Assembly (NCBI RefSeq): GCF_014805825.1
Contig: NZ_CP061941.1
Location: forward strand, 3,720,001 to 3,784,000
DNA: 64,000 nt
Reading direction: 5' to 3'
DNA from: Marinomonas algicola
GTDB lineage: Bacteria; Pseudomonadota; Gammaproteobacteria; Pseudomonadales; Marinomonadaceae
Part shown: one piece after another, positions 17,101 to 25,135 of the stretch
How positions within the stretch are numbered: position 1 is the first letter of the stretch
How the letters are laid out: each line of letters begins with the position of its first letter
The notes under the pieces: generated by a model
Database searches by the model: none
Told to the model about the DNA's origin: nothing
What the model saw: only the letters and a program-made list of their open reading frames with translations
Translations under genes and position numbers: made by a program

Positions 17101-17655
17101 TGATGTTCTAACAGACAGAGGATGTACGCAGAAAACAGGTTTTCATTTGGCAATGAAAGCCTGACTTTATGACCAAATTAATAAATTATTGGTTTAAATC
17201 AAGTAACTCAATCGACAAATTTTATACCTAGAATCGGAGTATCTAAGGATTATCCGACACCTAAATTCCACCAGCCTACACCTGATTTTTACTGGACATA
17301 AAGTTATCGCCAATCGTACTCATTACCCAACCCTCATGAGCTGTCGCTAGAAAAAGGCTGGCGACATCATTTCGTGTAGTGATCAAATACCTTCTCACCA
17401 GGCGATTCCATTCTGTTTATTTTCTGGAAAATTACGATTTAACAGTCATTAATTACGTTTTTATTCAATTTAATAGCTTAAGTCGCTGTTTCTCCTTGCA
17501 CCTTTGAACGAATCTTTGGAAAATTCCCCACCGTAAATACAAGTTCTTAAAAATGATCCGTTACTGTGGGTAATGATGATTAATTTCTTACGTTAATGCC
17601 TCGCATTCTGTATTTACACGCTGTTTATTCCTTCTATTAATTAATTGAGAGATTT

Positions 17656-19002
17656 ATGCAAGAGAAACACTCTATTCATGGCTTTTGGGCGAGCCGATGG
17701 ATCTTTATCTTAGCCGCCGTAGGTTCCGCCGTAGGGCTAGGTAATATTTGGAAATTTCCGTACATCACAGGTGAAAACGGAGGGGGGGCTTTTGTCCTCG
17801 TTTACCTAGTGTGTATTTTATGTGTTGGTGTTCCTATCATGATGTCAGAGGTTTTTATTGGTCGCCGCGCCCGTAAAAGCCCAATAAATGCGCTGCATGA
17901 TATCGCTGAAGAGTCAGGCAAAACGACAAACTGGTCTTTGGTCGGTATGATGGGCATGCTCTCCGGCGTGATGATTTTTTCTTTCTATTCTGTGGTCGCT
18001 GGCTGGGTTCTCCACTATATTGCCGAAATGGCAAAAGGCACGTTTGTCGGTATTTCATCTGATGCCGCCGGAGCAACCTTTGATCAGCTGCTTGCCAGTC
18101 CAGGTACCATGTTATTCTGGCACACCCTTTTCGCTATTATGACCACCATCATTGTGATTGGCGGTGTTAACAAGGGCTTAGAGCGTGCGACTCGCATTAT
18201 GATGCCAGCCTTGTTTGTGTTGTTAATCATCCTACTCATTTATGCAATGACCTTAGAGGGATTCTCTCAAGGGTGGGACTTTATGTTTCACTTTGACCCT
18301 TCTGAGTTGTCTTGGGATGCTGTTTTAGTCGCCCTTGGTCATTCGTTCTTTACCTTATCCCTAGGTATGGGGACCATTATGGCTTATGGTGCCTACATGC
18401 CAAAAAAAGCGTCTGTAACGGGTACGGTATTCGCTATTGCTGCACTTGATACTGTCGTTGCTCTTGTGGCTGGGTTGGCCATTTTTCCAATCATTTTCAC
18501 CAATGGGATGGATCCAAGTGCAGGCCCGGGCTTAATGTTTGTGAGCTTACCTGTCGCTTTTGGCCAAATGCCAGGAGGTCAACTTTTTGGCTTGTTATTC
18601 TTTGTTCTCGTTGGTGTAGCCGCTTGGACATCGGCTATTTCACTGTTAGAACCTACGGTTGCATTCTTAGTAGAAAAGTTCAAACTAAGCCGTATAAAAG
18701 CCTCAGTTTCTTTAGGTTTACTGGTCTGGGCACTCGGTATCAGTTGTTTATTAGCTTTCAATGAATGGTCTGATTTTACACCTTTCGGCAAAAACATGTT
18801 TGATCTATTAGATTACGCAACCGCGAATATCATGCTGCCATTAGGTGGTATTTTTGTTTCTTTATTCGCTGGTTGGGCGGTACTGCCTAAATACAGTTTC
18901 GACGAGTTGGGCATTAGCGAAAAAGCGCACAGTGTGTGGTTGTTCGTATCACGTTTTATTGCCCCCATTGCGGTTTCTATCGTGTTTTACTTGAACCTGT
19001 AG
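17656..19002 (+). CDS. Neurotransmitter:sodium symporter (NSS/SNF) family transporter
   Basis: 448-aa sodium-coupled amino-acid or amine importer. The first helix carries the family signature AAVGSAVGLGNIWKFPYITGENGGGAF, which forms the Na+ and substrate site in LeuT. Further landmarks are GHSFFTLSLGMGTIMAYGAYMP and GLLFFVLVGVAAWTSAISLLEP. About eleven helices fit the bacterial NSS subtype. GAGAG precedes the ATG by 6 nt. It stands alone with a strong terminator at 19035. Substrate is unknown; bacterial relatives carry tryptophan, tyrosine, leucine or similar amino acids. Confidence 0.92.
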   Translation: MQEKHSIHGFWASRWIFILAAVGSAVGLGNIWKFPYITGENGGGAFVLVYLVCILCVGVPIMMSEVFIGRRARKSPINALHDIAEESGKTTNWSLVGMMGMLSGVMIFSFYSVVAGWVLHYIAEMAKGTFVGISSDAAGATFDQLLASPGTMLFWHTLFAIMTTIIVIGGVNKGLERATRIMMPALFVLLIILLIYAMTLEGFSQGWDFMFHFDPSELSWDAVLVALGHSFFTLSLGMGTIMAYGAYMPKKASVTGTVFAIAALDTVVALVAGLAIFPIIFTNGMDPSAGPGLMFVSLPVAFGQMPGGQLFGLLFFVLVGVAAWTSAISLLEPTVAFLVEKFKLSRIKASVSLGLLVWALGISCLLAFNEWSDFTPFGKNMFDLLDYATANIMLPLGGIFVSLFAGWAVLPKYSFDELGISEKAHSVWLFVSRFIAPIAVSIVFYLNL

Positions 19003-19034
19003 TTCACTTTTAGACACCTAAGCAACAGCGTATA

Positions 19035-19060
19035 ACGCCCTACTTTGATAGGGCGTTTTT
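19035..19060 (+). terminator. Intrinsic terminator between convergent genes
   Basis: ACGCCCTA (19035-19042) pairs with TAGGGCGT (19049-19056) and a T-run follows. It ends the NSS-transporter transcript and abuts the stop codon of the opposing epimerase gene. Confidence 0.88.
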
Positions 19061-19956
19061 TATGAATGGGTTAACGATTGAAAGGCACGCCAAATATCTG
19101 GGTACAAAAATCGATAACCACTTTCTTGCAAACGGTTTGGAATAACCTTCTGACCATCTAACACCAAGGTCGACATTTCTCCCATCATGGCGCTCATAAC
19201 AAAGGCCGGTACTCTAAAAAAGCAAGGTCGCTTCAAAGAAGCGGCAAATTCTCGACTAAACTCATCGTTGGTTACAGGCTCTGGTGCCGTAAAGTTGTAC
19301 ACACCTGAGCACTCAGTATTATGAATAAGATAAACAATGCCTCGCAACATATCGTCTAGGTGTATCCATGACATATATTGTGTACCACTCCCAATCGGCC
19401 CACCTACTCCCAATTTAAAGGGTACCCGCATTTTTTCCAATGCACCGCCCTGCTTACTCAATACAATACCAGTTCGAATAATGCAGACACGGGTTTTCTC
19501 CGACTCAGCTTGCTGAGCAATGGATTCCCAACGCGCGCACAAGCGATGACTAAAATCATCATGTGTGGCCACAAAATCTTCATCAATAACATGCTCACCT
19601 TGCTTGCCATAGAAACCAATCGCAGAACCACTAATAAAGAGGTTAGGAGGGTTGCTCCCTGCTTTCAGTAGATCAACCAGCTTTTGGGTAAGACTCCATC
19701 GACTGCTTTCTATCCGTTTTTTTTGCGAATCAGACCAACGCTTATTGGCGATGGGTTCGCCTGCAAGATTGATCACAATGTCAAATTCATCCAGATTATT
19801 AAACGCATCCAGATCAGTAATATAACGGTGTTCATCACCCAGCTTGTTTTTGGTTTGCGTCACATTACGAGTTAATACTGTGATGTCGTCATCATGCCGT
19901 TGCGCAATGAAATGAGAGCCTATTAACCCAGAACCGCCTGTAATCAGTACTTTCAT
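19060..19956 (-). CDS. yfcH: TIGR01777-family NAD-dependent epimerase (YfcH-like)
   Basis: 298-aa extended short-chain dehydrogenase of the YfcH/SDR39U1 family. The N-terminus MKVLITGGSGLIGSHFIAQR has the dinucleotide-binding GGxGxxG. Family landmarks FDIVINLAGEPIANKRW, SGSAIGFYG, RTGIVLSKQGGALEKM and GSGTQYMSWIHLDDM are all present, and a C-terminal DUF1731-like part follows (residues about 250-298, ending RFLYPDIWRAF). The physiological substrate is not known. It is convergent with the NSS transporter gene and upstream, on the same strand, of nothing obviously related. Confidence 0.9.
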   Translation of the reverse strand: MKVLITGGSGLIGSHFIAQRHDDDITVLTRNVTQTKNKLGDEHRYITDLDAFNNLDEFDIVINLAGEPIANKRWSDSQKKRIESSRWSLTQKLVDLLKAGSNPPNLFISGSAIGFYGKQGEHVIDEDFVATHDDFSHRLCARWESIAQQAESEKTRVCIIRTGIVLSKQGGALEKMRVPFKLGVGGPIGSGTQYMSWIHLDDMLRGIVYLIHNTECSGVYNFTAPEPVTNDEFSREFAASLKRPCFFRVPAFVMSAMMGEMSTLVLDGQKVIPNRLQESGYRFLYPDIWRAFQSLTHS

Positions 19957-20145
19957 GACGTAGTCTCCTAAATGTGAAGTGGTCCATTTGTACTCTTTCT
20001 ATTCGTTAAATACGTAAATCTAAGGCGGGTGGTTCACAAAGAGGGAAAAAGACGTGTTAAAAGCGAAATAGAGTGAAGATCAACGATAGCCTGAACGTTA
20101 TCTGAAAAGTCATCCATACTCAGGCTACCGGTGCTAAGCTAAGCG

Positions 20146-20721
20146 TTATTTATGGTCAGCACGGCCAGCGAATTTACGCTCTTCAACGTTGACTTTGATT
20201 TTATCACCCGTAGAAATGTGCTCTGGCACCTGGATAGTCACACCTGTTGATAATTTAGCAGGCTTATTACGTGACGTTGCAGACGCCCCCTTAATAGAAG
20301 GATCTGTCTCAATCACTTCCAACTCAACATTGGTTGGTAAATCAAGCGCAACAGGAGCGTCGTCTACCAACACAACTTGAATCCCTGCCGTTTCTTCATT
20401 GATAAACAGCACTTCGTCCTCTATAGCTTGCTTATTTAAGCTATAAGGCGTGTAATCTTCGTTATCCATGAAGACATATTCATCCCCATCAACATAAGAA
20501 AACATCGCTTGTCTGCGTATCAAATCCGCTAGATTCAACATCTCAGAGTCTTTAAAGGTCTCATCCAGCTTGTGACCAGTGACCACATCGTACATGCGCA
20601 TACGGTAAAGACTGCCACCCGCTCGGCCTTGAGGAACAGAACGGTCAATGTCTTTCACTATGTAGGTTTTACCATTGTATTCAACCGCGGCATTTTTTTT
20701 AATTTCACTGGCTTTAGGCAT
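20146..20721 (-). CDS. efpL: Elongation factor P-like protein EfpL (YeiP)
   Basis: 191-aa three-domain EF-P paralogue that relieves ribosome stalling at particular peptide motifs. The N-terminus (MPKASEIKKNAAVEYNGKTY) and the middle YVDGDEYVFMDNEDYTPY match E. coli YeiP closely by eye. The domain I loop reads SVPQGRAGGSLY, putting an arginine at residue 33, the unmodified loop-tip residue reported for EfpL, where EF-P has a modifiable Lys or Arg. The C-terminal OB domain IQVPEHISTGDKIKVNVEERKFAGRAD is complete. Monocistronic. The plain efp gene must be elsewhere. Confidence 0.93.
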   Translation of the reverse strand: MPKASEIKKNAAVEYNGKTYIVKDIDRSVPQGRAGGSLYRMRMYDVVTGHKLDETFKDSEMLNLADLIRRQAMFSYVDGDEYVFMDNEDYTPYSLNKQAIEDEVLFINEETAGIQVVLVDDAPVALDLPTNVELEVIETDPSIKGASATSRNKPAKLSTGVTIQVPEHISTGDKIKVNVEERKFAGRADHK

Positions 20722-20862
20722 TTTCTCTTCCTGAATGTTCGTTTGTTATTAATCTGTTTACTAAAAATAGGTTGTGGAATACGTTTTTTGCATCCTATAG
20801 CAGGAACCCAAAACCAGCAAGATATCTTTAATCAATAACGGTTTTTTCTGACTTAAAGACAC

Positions 20863-20889
20863 AAAAAAGCCAACGCTAGGTTGGCTTTT
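20863..20889 (-). terminator. Intrinsic terminator of the F420 oxidoreductase gene
   Basis: AAAAGCCAAC (20865-20874) and GTTGGCTTTT (20880-20889) form a 10-bp stem with a 5-nt loop. On the minus strand the T-run lies at the end, so it terminates leftward transcription from 21939. Confidence 0.87.
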
Positions 20890-20931
20890 AATGGTCATGT
20901 ATTTGTCCCGTCCTGAAATGTGTTTACGGCA

Positions 20932-21939
20932 TTAGCCTTTTTTAAATTCAGGGATAATATGACGGCCGTAGTTGGCGATGATTTCTTCTTCGTCACCACT
21001 GTCTAAGTAGATGTTAAACTGTGTAGTACCTACGGCTTCTAGGTCTTTGATTTTGGCAATGTGATCTTCAACAGTGCCCAGTACACAGAAACTTTTCACA
21101 ATGTCTTCGGTGATAAAGTCTAGGTACGGGTTATCACTTTGACCGTGTTTAGAGTAATCGTAACCACGACGTTTCTCGATGTAATCCGTTAGACTACGAG
21201 GCACCAAGCCAGATTCACTGCCGTATTTTTCGACAATATCGGCCACATGGTTACCCACCATCGCTGGGAACCATTTAGTGTGTTCAATACAATAGTCCAT
21301 ATCACCAAAATACGCAGGGGCCGCCGCTTGGATTTTAAAGTTCGACATATCTCGACCAATGGCTTCACCAGCACTGATGGTTTGGTCTTTGAACCATTTA
21401 ACCAAATCAGGGTCGCCAATTTGTAGAATCAAACCATCACCCACTTCACCCGCTGTGGCTAATGCTTTTGGTCCGTACGCGCCAATCCAAACAGGCAATT
21501 CGTACCCATTTGCCCATGGAAACTTCACTGGAGAAGCACATTCGCCGTATTCCACTTCTTCACCACGTACCATGGCTTTGACTTTTTGAGTGAATTCCGC
21601 CAAACGTGCCAACGTTGCTGGTTTTTTGCCCATAACGCGCATGGATGAATCACCACGACCTAAACCAATATCAAATCGACCATTACTTTGTGCCGCTAAA
21701 CTGGCGTATAAGCTGGCCGCTAATGACCAGTCACGAATATTTGGGTTGGTTACACAAGGACCAAATCGCATGGTTTTTGTGTGTTCCATACACATGGCCA
21801 TTGCGACAAAAGATTCACGCCATAAAATGTGTGAATCATAAAACCAGCAGTAATCAAAACCTGCGGCTTCAGCTTGGCGCACTAAGTTACGAGCGCGATC
21901 AGGGCTTACAAAACCTTTAAACGTAATACCAAATTCCAT
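20932..21939 (-). CDS. LLM-class F420-dependent oxidoreductase (TIGR03842-like)
   Basis: 335-aa luciferase-like TIM-barrel oxidoreductase beginning MEFGITFKGFVSPDRARNLV. It shows FDYCWFYDSHILWRESF, MRFGPCVTNPNIRDWSLAASLYASLAAQSNGRFDIGLGRGDSS and PVWIGAYGPKALATAGEVGDG, the core segments of the F420-binding branch near methylenetetrahydromethanopterin reductase. I recall a family (TIGR03842) with an alpha/gammaproteobacterial clade often encoding the only F420-dependent LLM enzyme in the genome; its reaction is unknown to me. It lies 133 bp downstream of the F420 pathway operon and near pyrimidine-degradation genes. A role as an F420H2-dependent pyrimidine reductase is proposed here by inference. 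Family call sure; reaction unproven. Confidence 0.88.
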   Translation of the reverse strand: MEFGITFKGFVSPDRARNLVRQAEAAGFDYCWFYDSHILWRESFVAMAMCMEHTKTMRFGPCVTNPNIRDWSLAASLYASLAAQSNGRFDIGLGRGDSSMRVMGKKPATLARLAEFTQKVKAMVRGEEVEYGECASPVKFPWANGYELPVWIGAYGPKALATAGEVGDGLILQIGDPDLVKWFKDQTISAGEAIGRDMSNFKIQAAAPAYFGDMDYCIEHTKWFPAMVGNHVADIVEKYGSESGLVPRSLTDYIEKRRGYDYSKHGQSDNPYLDFITEDIVKSFCVLGTVEDHIAKIKDLEAVGTTQFNIYLDSGDEEEIIANYGRHIIPEFKKG

Positions 21940-22072
21940 GATTGTTTCCTCAACTATTTTTATATCGTCTTTTTTTTAGAGAAAATGGTTAAGTCATAAT
22001 GTCACAGGGACGTTATTCATTAATCATTTAGCTTGTTCCAATTGTGTTATTTTGCTTTGTTTCTACTCTGTA

Positions 22073-22753
22073 TCAATGAGCATTTTCCGGTGGACAGATA
22101 CGAATTCCCGCATGGCTAAAGGGAACGTCCTTGGATATATTCAGACGGATTAAGATCGGCGTAAGAGCCTCTATGCAGCGAGCGCTTTCCGCTAAACCGG
22201 CGTTATACGCTTTTGTACCCATTTTTTCGCACAGAGAAATAACGCGTTTTTTCGCTTCCAAGTCATTACCGCAAACTAAAATATCGCAGTTAATTGGACG
22301 TGATAGATCGTTTAAAGTGATGGCGGAAACATTGTGTAATGCTCCGACCACATTAATCGAATCCCCTAAAAGGAGTTGTGCCGACTCTGTCACAGAGCCC
22401 GCTGGTGGCATAGCAACGGCTTTAGGGTTTCCTGGCGCTAAAGGTACGACGATATCCACCAAGGTTTTCCCTTCTAAAAAGGGAGCAAGTGCCGTTAACG
22501 TCGCATCGTGTCCACTATAAGGAACCGATAGAATAACCAAGTCATCAGACGCCTTCGTTGCGTCTTCCATGCTCAAACCCGTAATGTCTGCATCATGGCC
22601 CTTTTCTTTTAAGGTTGCGACTAACTCTTGCGCGGCAATCTGCGCTTTTTCGGCATCACGTGATCCCAAAACAACGCTGACTCCGGCTTGCGCTAAACGC
22701 AATGCTAACCCTTTACCCTGCGGCCCTGTGCCACCAATAATAGATACTTTCAT
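22073..22753 (-). CDS. npdG: NADPH:F420 oxidoreductase (Fno)
   Basis: 226-aa Rossmann-fold enzyme that exchanges hydride between NADP(H) and F420. The N-terminus MKVSIIGGTGPQGKGLALRLAQAG has the dinucleotide motif at residues 7-13, and GSRD at about 31-34 is the usual NADP phosphate-binding segment. Further family segments are VILSVPYSGHDATL, VDIVVPLAPGNPKAVAMPPAGS, VGALHNVSA and the C-terminal GLAESARCIEALTPILIRLN. Its start overlaps the cofE stop by 4 bp (ATGA), so it is translationally coupled to F420 synthesis. It would supply F420H2 from NADPH for the LLM enzyme downstream. Confidence 0.92.
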   Translation of the reverse strand: MKVSIIGGTGPQGKGLALRLAQAGVSVVLGSRDAEKAQIAAQELVATLKEKGHDADITGLSMEDATKASDDLVILSVPYSGHDATLTALAPFLEGKTLVDIVVPLAPGNPKAVAMPPAGSVTESAQLLLGDSINVVGALHNVSAITLNDLSRPINCDILVCGNDLEAKKRVISLCEKMGTKAYNAGLAESARCIEALTPILIRLNISKDVPFSHAGIRICPPENAH

Positions 22754-23523
22754 TTAAATAAATCCTCATTATGTGAACGAATAAGATCCCGACTGCTGCT
22801 GTCGGTTTTGGGCCAAGATAGACCACGAAATACAATTACCGGTGCTTTAGCGCTTTTCTCCATTAAGAGACCAGACGCCGCGGCTAACTCATCAGCAAAT
22901 GCTGGGGCGGTAACACTGAGAGGACGACCAAAAGCATCTTCTTCCCCTAGCATGTGCATTACCCCAGGCACATTCGCTAAGCCAATGGCCACATTGGTTT
23001 GTCCAAGGCGCCAAGGACGCCCAAACGTGTCGCTAATGATAATTCCTAGATTGCACGCAAAATGCGCTTCCAATGCCAAACACAGTTGTTGGGCACTTTT
23101 ATCTGGGTTGTCCGGCAGTAAAATCAATTGTCCAGGATGGTCAGCATTCGACTCATCGACCGCGGCATTGGCACAGATATAGCCATTCTTATGTTCAGCG
23201 ATTAAAGTGCCTTCCTCTTGGTCTGGACGTTTTACCGCACGTACAATCCGTTTTGACTGTGAGAGTATTACTTCAACTTTTCGAGGGTCTTTATTCACCG
23301 TTTTGGCCAATTCAATAGCGTCTTGGCTAGGCGTAATCTGATCCAGATAGGCGCATGCCCCTTCTGATTTTGATACCACTTTATGGGCAATCACTAAAAT
23401 ATCGCCTTCGATTAATAGCTGGTTATTCAGTCGTAACGTGTCAATAATGGATTGAGCTAAATCGTCCCCTGCTTGAAAATCAGGTAATCCTGAGAGTCGA
23501 AACATAGTCATTGAATCAGGCAT
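22750..23523 (-). CDS. cofE: Coenzyme F420-0:L-glutamate ligase CofE
   Basis: 257-aa GTP-dependent ligase that adds gamma-linked glutamates to F420-0. Family segments are EGDILVIAHKVVSKSEGACAYL, ILSQSKRIVRAVKRPDQEEGTLIAEHKNGYICANAAVDESN, ISDTFGRPWRLGQTNVAIGLANVPG and DELAAASGLLMEKSAKAPVIVFRGL. It is the short, archaeal-like CofE form: the C-terminal nitroreductase-like domain of actinobacterial FbiB is absent. It overlaps cofC by 8 bp and npdG by 4 bp, inside one operon. Confidence 0.93.
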   Translation of the reverse strand: MPDSMTMFRLSGLPDFQAGDDLAQSIIDTLRLNNQLLIEGDILVIAHKVVSKSEGACAYLDQITPSQDAIELAKTVNKDPRKVEVILSQSKRIVRAVKRPDQEEGTLIAEHKNGYICANAAVDESNADHPGQLILLPDNPDKSAQQLCLALEAHFACNLGIIISDTFGRPWRLGQTNVAIGLANVPGVMHMLGEEDAFGRPLSVTAPAFADELAAASGLLMEKSAKAPVIVFRGLSWPKTDSSSRDLIRSHNEDLFK

Positions 23524-24175
23524 AACGCGTCTCCTTAAATAAAGCGCTGTGCAAAGGTAGACGCCATTCCTTAAATAAATCTGGACGTTGCTGAATGGCC
23601 TTCTCTAAATCATGACTTAGGTCGATGTCCAGAGATAAATGGGGCAATTGCAAACAGTCGCAGGTGATCGCATTGGCTACGGCGTTTGCTTGATGCATCT
23701 GTGCCGAGTGATGGCCATACATGAAATCAATCGCATCCGGTGGTGACGTCAAAAGCGCATTAGTGCCACCATCTTTAGCTAATGCAATCACCACTTGGGC
23801 GTTTTCTGAGGCTTGTAAAAGCGCCGTAATTTCCATTTGATCTAAAACAGCAATATCGCTAGGAATGATGAGTTGTTGAGAAAAACCGGCTTGTTTGACC
23901 CAAGTACAGGCTCGATTCAAGGCGCCATTCAATCCCTGACGACCATCATCAAACAAAGTATGAGCATCATAGGTTTCAGCTAACGCCAATACAGACCTTG
24001 ATTCACTGACCACTAGGGTTTCTAACTGTGGAAAATGTCGTTGAAAAAAAGCCAATGTTTTTTTGAATAACGCCAACGCCAAGCTTTCTCTTTCTGCATT
24101 AGAAAGATGGGCCGATAGTCGCTGCTTGGCTCTTTTAGGCGATTTCATCGGGATAACTATACAAGGCTGAGTCAT
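23516..24175 (-). CDS. cofC: CofC, guanylyltransferase for the F420 phospho-acid
   Basis: 219-aa nucleotidyltransferase that activates the F420 side-chain acid (2-phospholactate, phosphoenolpyruvate or 3-phosphoglycerate, depending on lineage) with GTP. The N-terminal nucleotide motif IPMKSPKRAKQRLS, the FDDGRQGLNGALNRA segment, IPSDIAVL and the ALAKDGGTNALLTSPPDAIDFMYG segment fit CofC. Several lineages differ at the acid pocket, and I cannot tell from the sequence which acid is used. It follows cofD directly (24175/24176) and overlaps cofE. No separate lactate-kinase-like gene is present nearby. Confidence 0.9.
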   Translation of the reverse strand: MTQPCIVIPMKSPKRAKQRLSAHLSNAERESLALALFKKTLAFFQRHFPQLETLVVSESRSVLALAETYDAHTLFDDGRQGLNGALNRACTWVKQAGFSQQLIIPSDIAVLDQMEITALLQASENAQVVIALAKDGGTNALLTSPPDAIDFMYGHHSAQMHQANAVANAITCDCLQLPHLSLDIDLSHDLEKAIQQRPDLFKEWRLPLHSALFKETRYA

Positions 24176-25135
24176 TTAAGCCGCCCTCACGTTTCGATGC
24201 GCTAAGGCAAATTCAATGACTTTGCTAAGCAGTTGTGCTTTTTCCGCCGTGGAGCTCATCAAGGTCGGCGTCACCAGTACATCCACCCCTTGAGTTTCTA
24301 ACCATGTGGCATCCATACTGTCTTGATCATCAATCACAAAACCATTAAGTAAACCGGCATAACACTCATAAACTCCTTTTGAATCATTGGTTTTCCCCAT
24401 GCTTGTAAGCATTTTATCGGCCGGCCCTTTAATGGTTTTGCCACCGATTAAGGGAGAGACAGCGATAACGTAAGCGTTACTTTTTTCAATGGCGTCTTTA
24501 ATACCCGGTACGGCCAAAATGGCACCAATGCTGACGATAGGGTTACTAGGAGCAAGCAAAATCACATCACTTTTTTCAATCTGCGATAAGGACTCAGAGG
24601 TCGCTTTAGCGATCGAAGCGCCCTCATATTCAACGGCATTGACGGTAGGTTGACAGCGTTCACGAACAAAGTATTCTTGGAATGACAATGCACCTAAATT
24701 CGTTTTTACTCTGGTTTGAATAACATCATCTGTGGGTAATAAAATAGGCATAGTGATACCGTGTCTTTTTGCCAATCTATGTACAATATGACTCGGTCTT
24801 ACGCCTTGTTTTCGAAGCTCGGTACGAAAAATGTGCGTCGCCAAGTCCAAATCCCCCAATGTCATCCACGTCTCTTGGCCTAATTTTTCTAACTCATTGA
24901 GCACTTGATGAGACTCGTTCTTTCTTCCCCAGCCTTGTTGACGATCTATTTGGTCACCAAGAGAGTAAATTAACGTATCAATATCCGGAGACACCCATAA
25001 ACCATGAAACTCATCGTCATCGGCAATGTTACCGATGATGTGCGTTGAATCAGCATAAACACTGGCGGCTAAGCCTTCAGCGGCTTTCGCGCCACCCACA
25101 CCACCGGCTAATAACGTTATGGCTAAATCTGACAT
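24176..25135 (-). CDS. cofD: 2-phospho-L-lactate transferase CofD
   Basis: 319-aa enzyme that transfers the phospho-acid moiety from its GDP ester to 7,8-didemethyl-8-hydroxy-5-deazariboflavin (Fo), making F420-0 or its dehydro form. Landmarks are the N-terminal LLAGGVGGAKAAEGLA (residues 8-23), IIGNIADDDEFHGLWVSPDIDTLIY, WMTLGDLDLATHIFR, ILLAPSNPIVSIGAILAVPGIKDAI and VIAVSPLIGGKTIKGPADKMLTSMG. The length is normal. The start overlaps the cofH stop by one base and the stop abuts cofC. Confidence 0.94.
   Translation of the reverse strand: MSDLAITLLAGGVGGAKAAEGLAASVYADSTHIIGNIADDDEFHGLWVSPDIDTLIYSLGDQIDRQQGWGRKNESHQVLNELEKLGQETWMTLGDLDLATHIFRTELRKQGVRPSHIVHRLAKRHGITMPILLPTDDVIQTRVKTNLGALSFQEYFVRERCQPTVNAVEYEGASIAKATSESLSQIEKSDVILLAPSNPIVSIGAILAVPGIKDAIEKSNAYVIAVSPLIGGKTIKGPADKMLTSMGKTNDSKGVYECYAGLLNGFVIDDQDSMDATWLETQGVDVLVTPTLMSSTAEKAQLLSKVIEFALAHRNVRAA

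Noticed and set aside
21960..22000. Third RutR-like operator in front of the LLM gene
   Set aside because: Only the half-site TGGTTAA is present; the other half (TAGAGAA) does not match, so it does not reach the quality of the two accepted sites.
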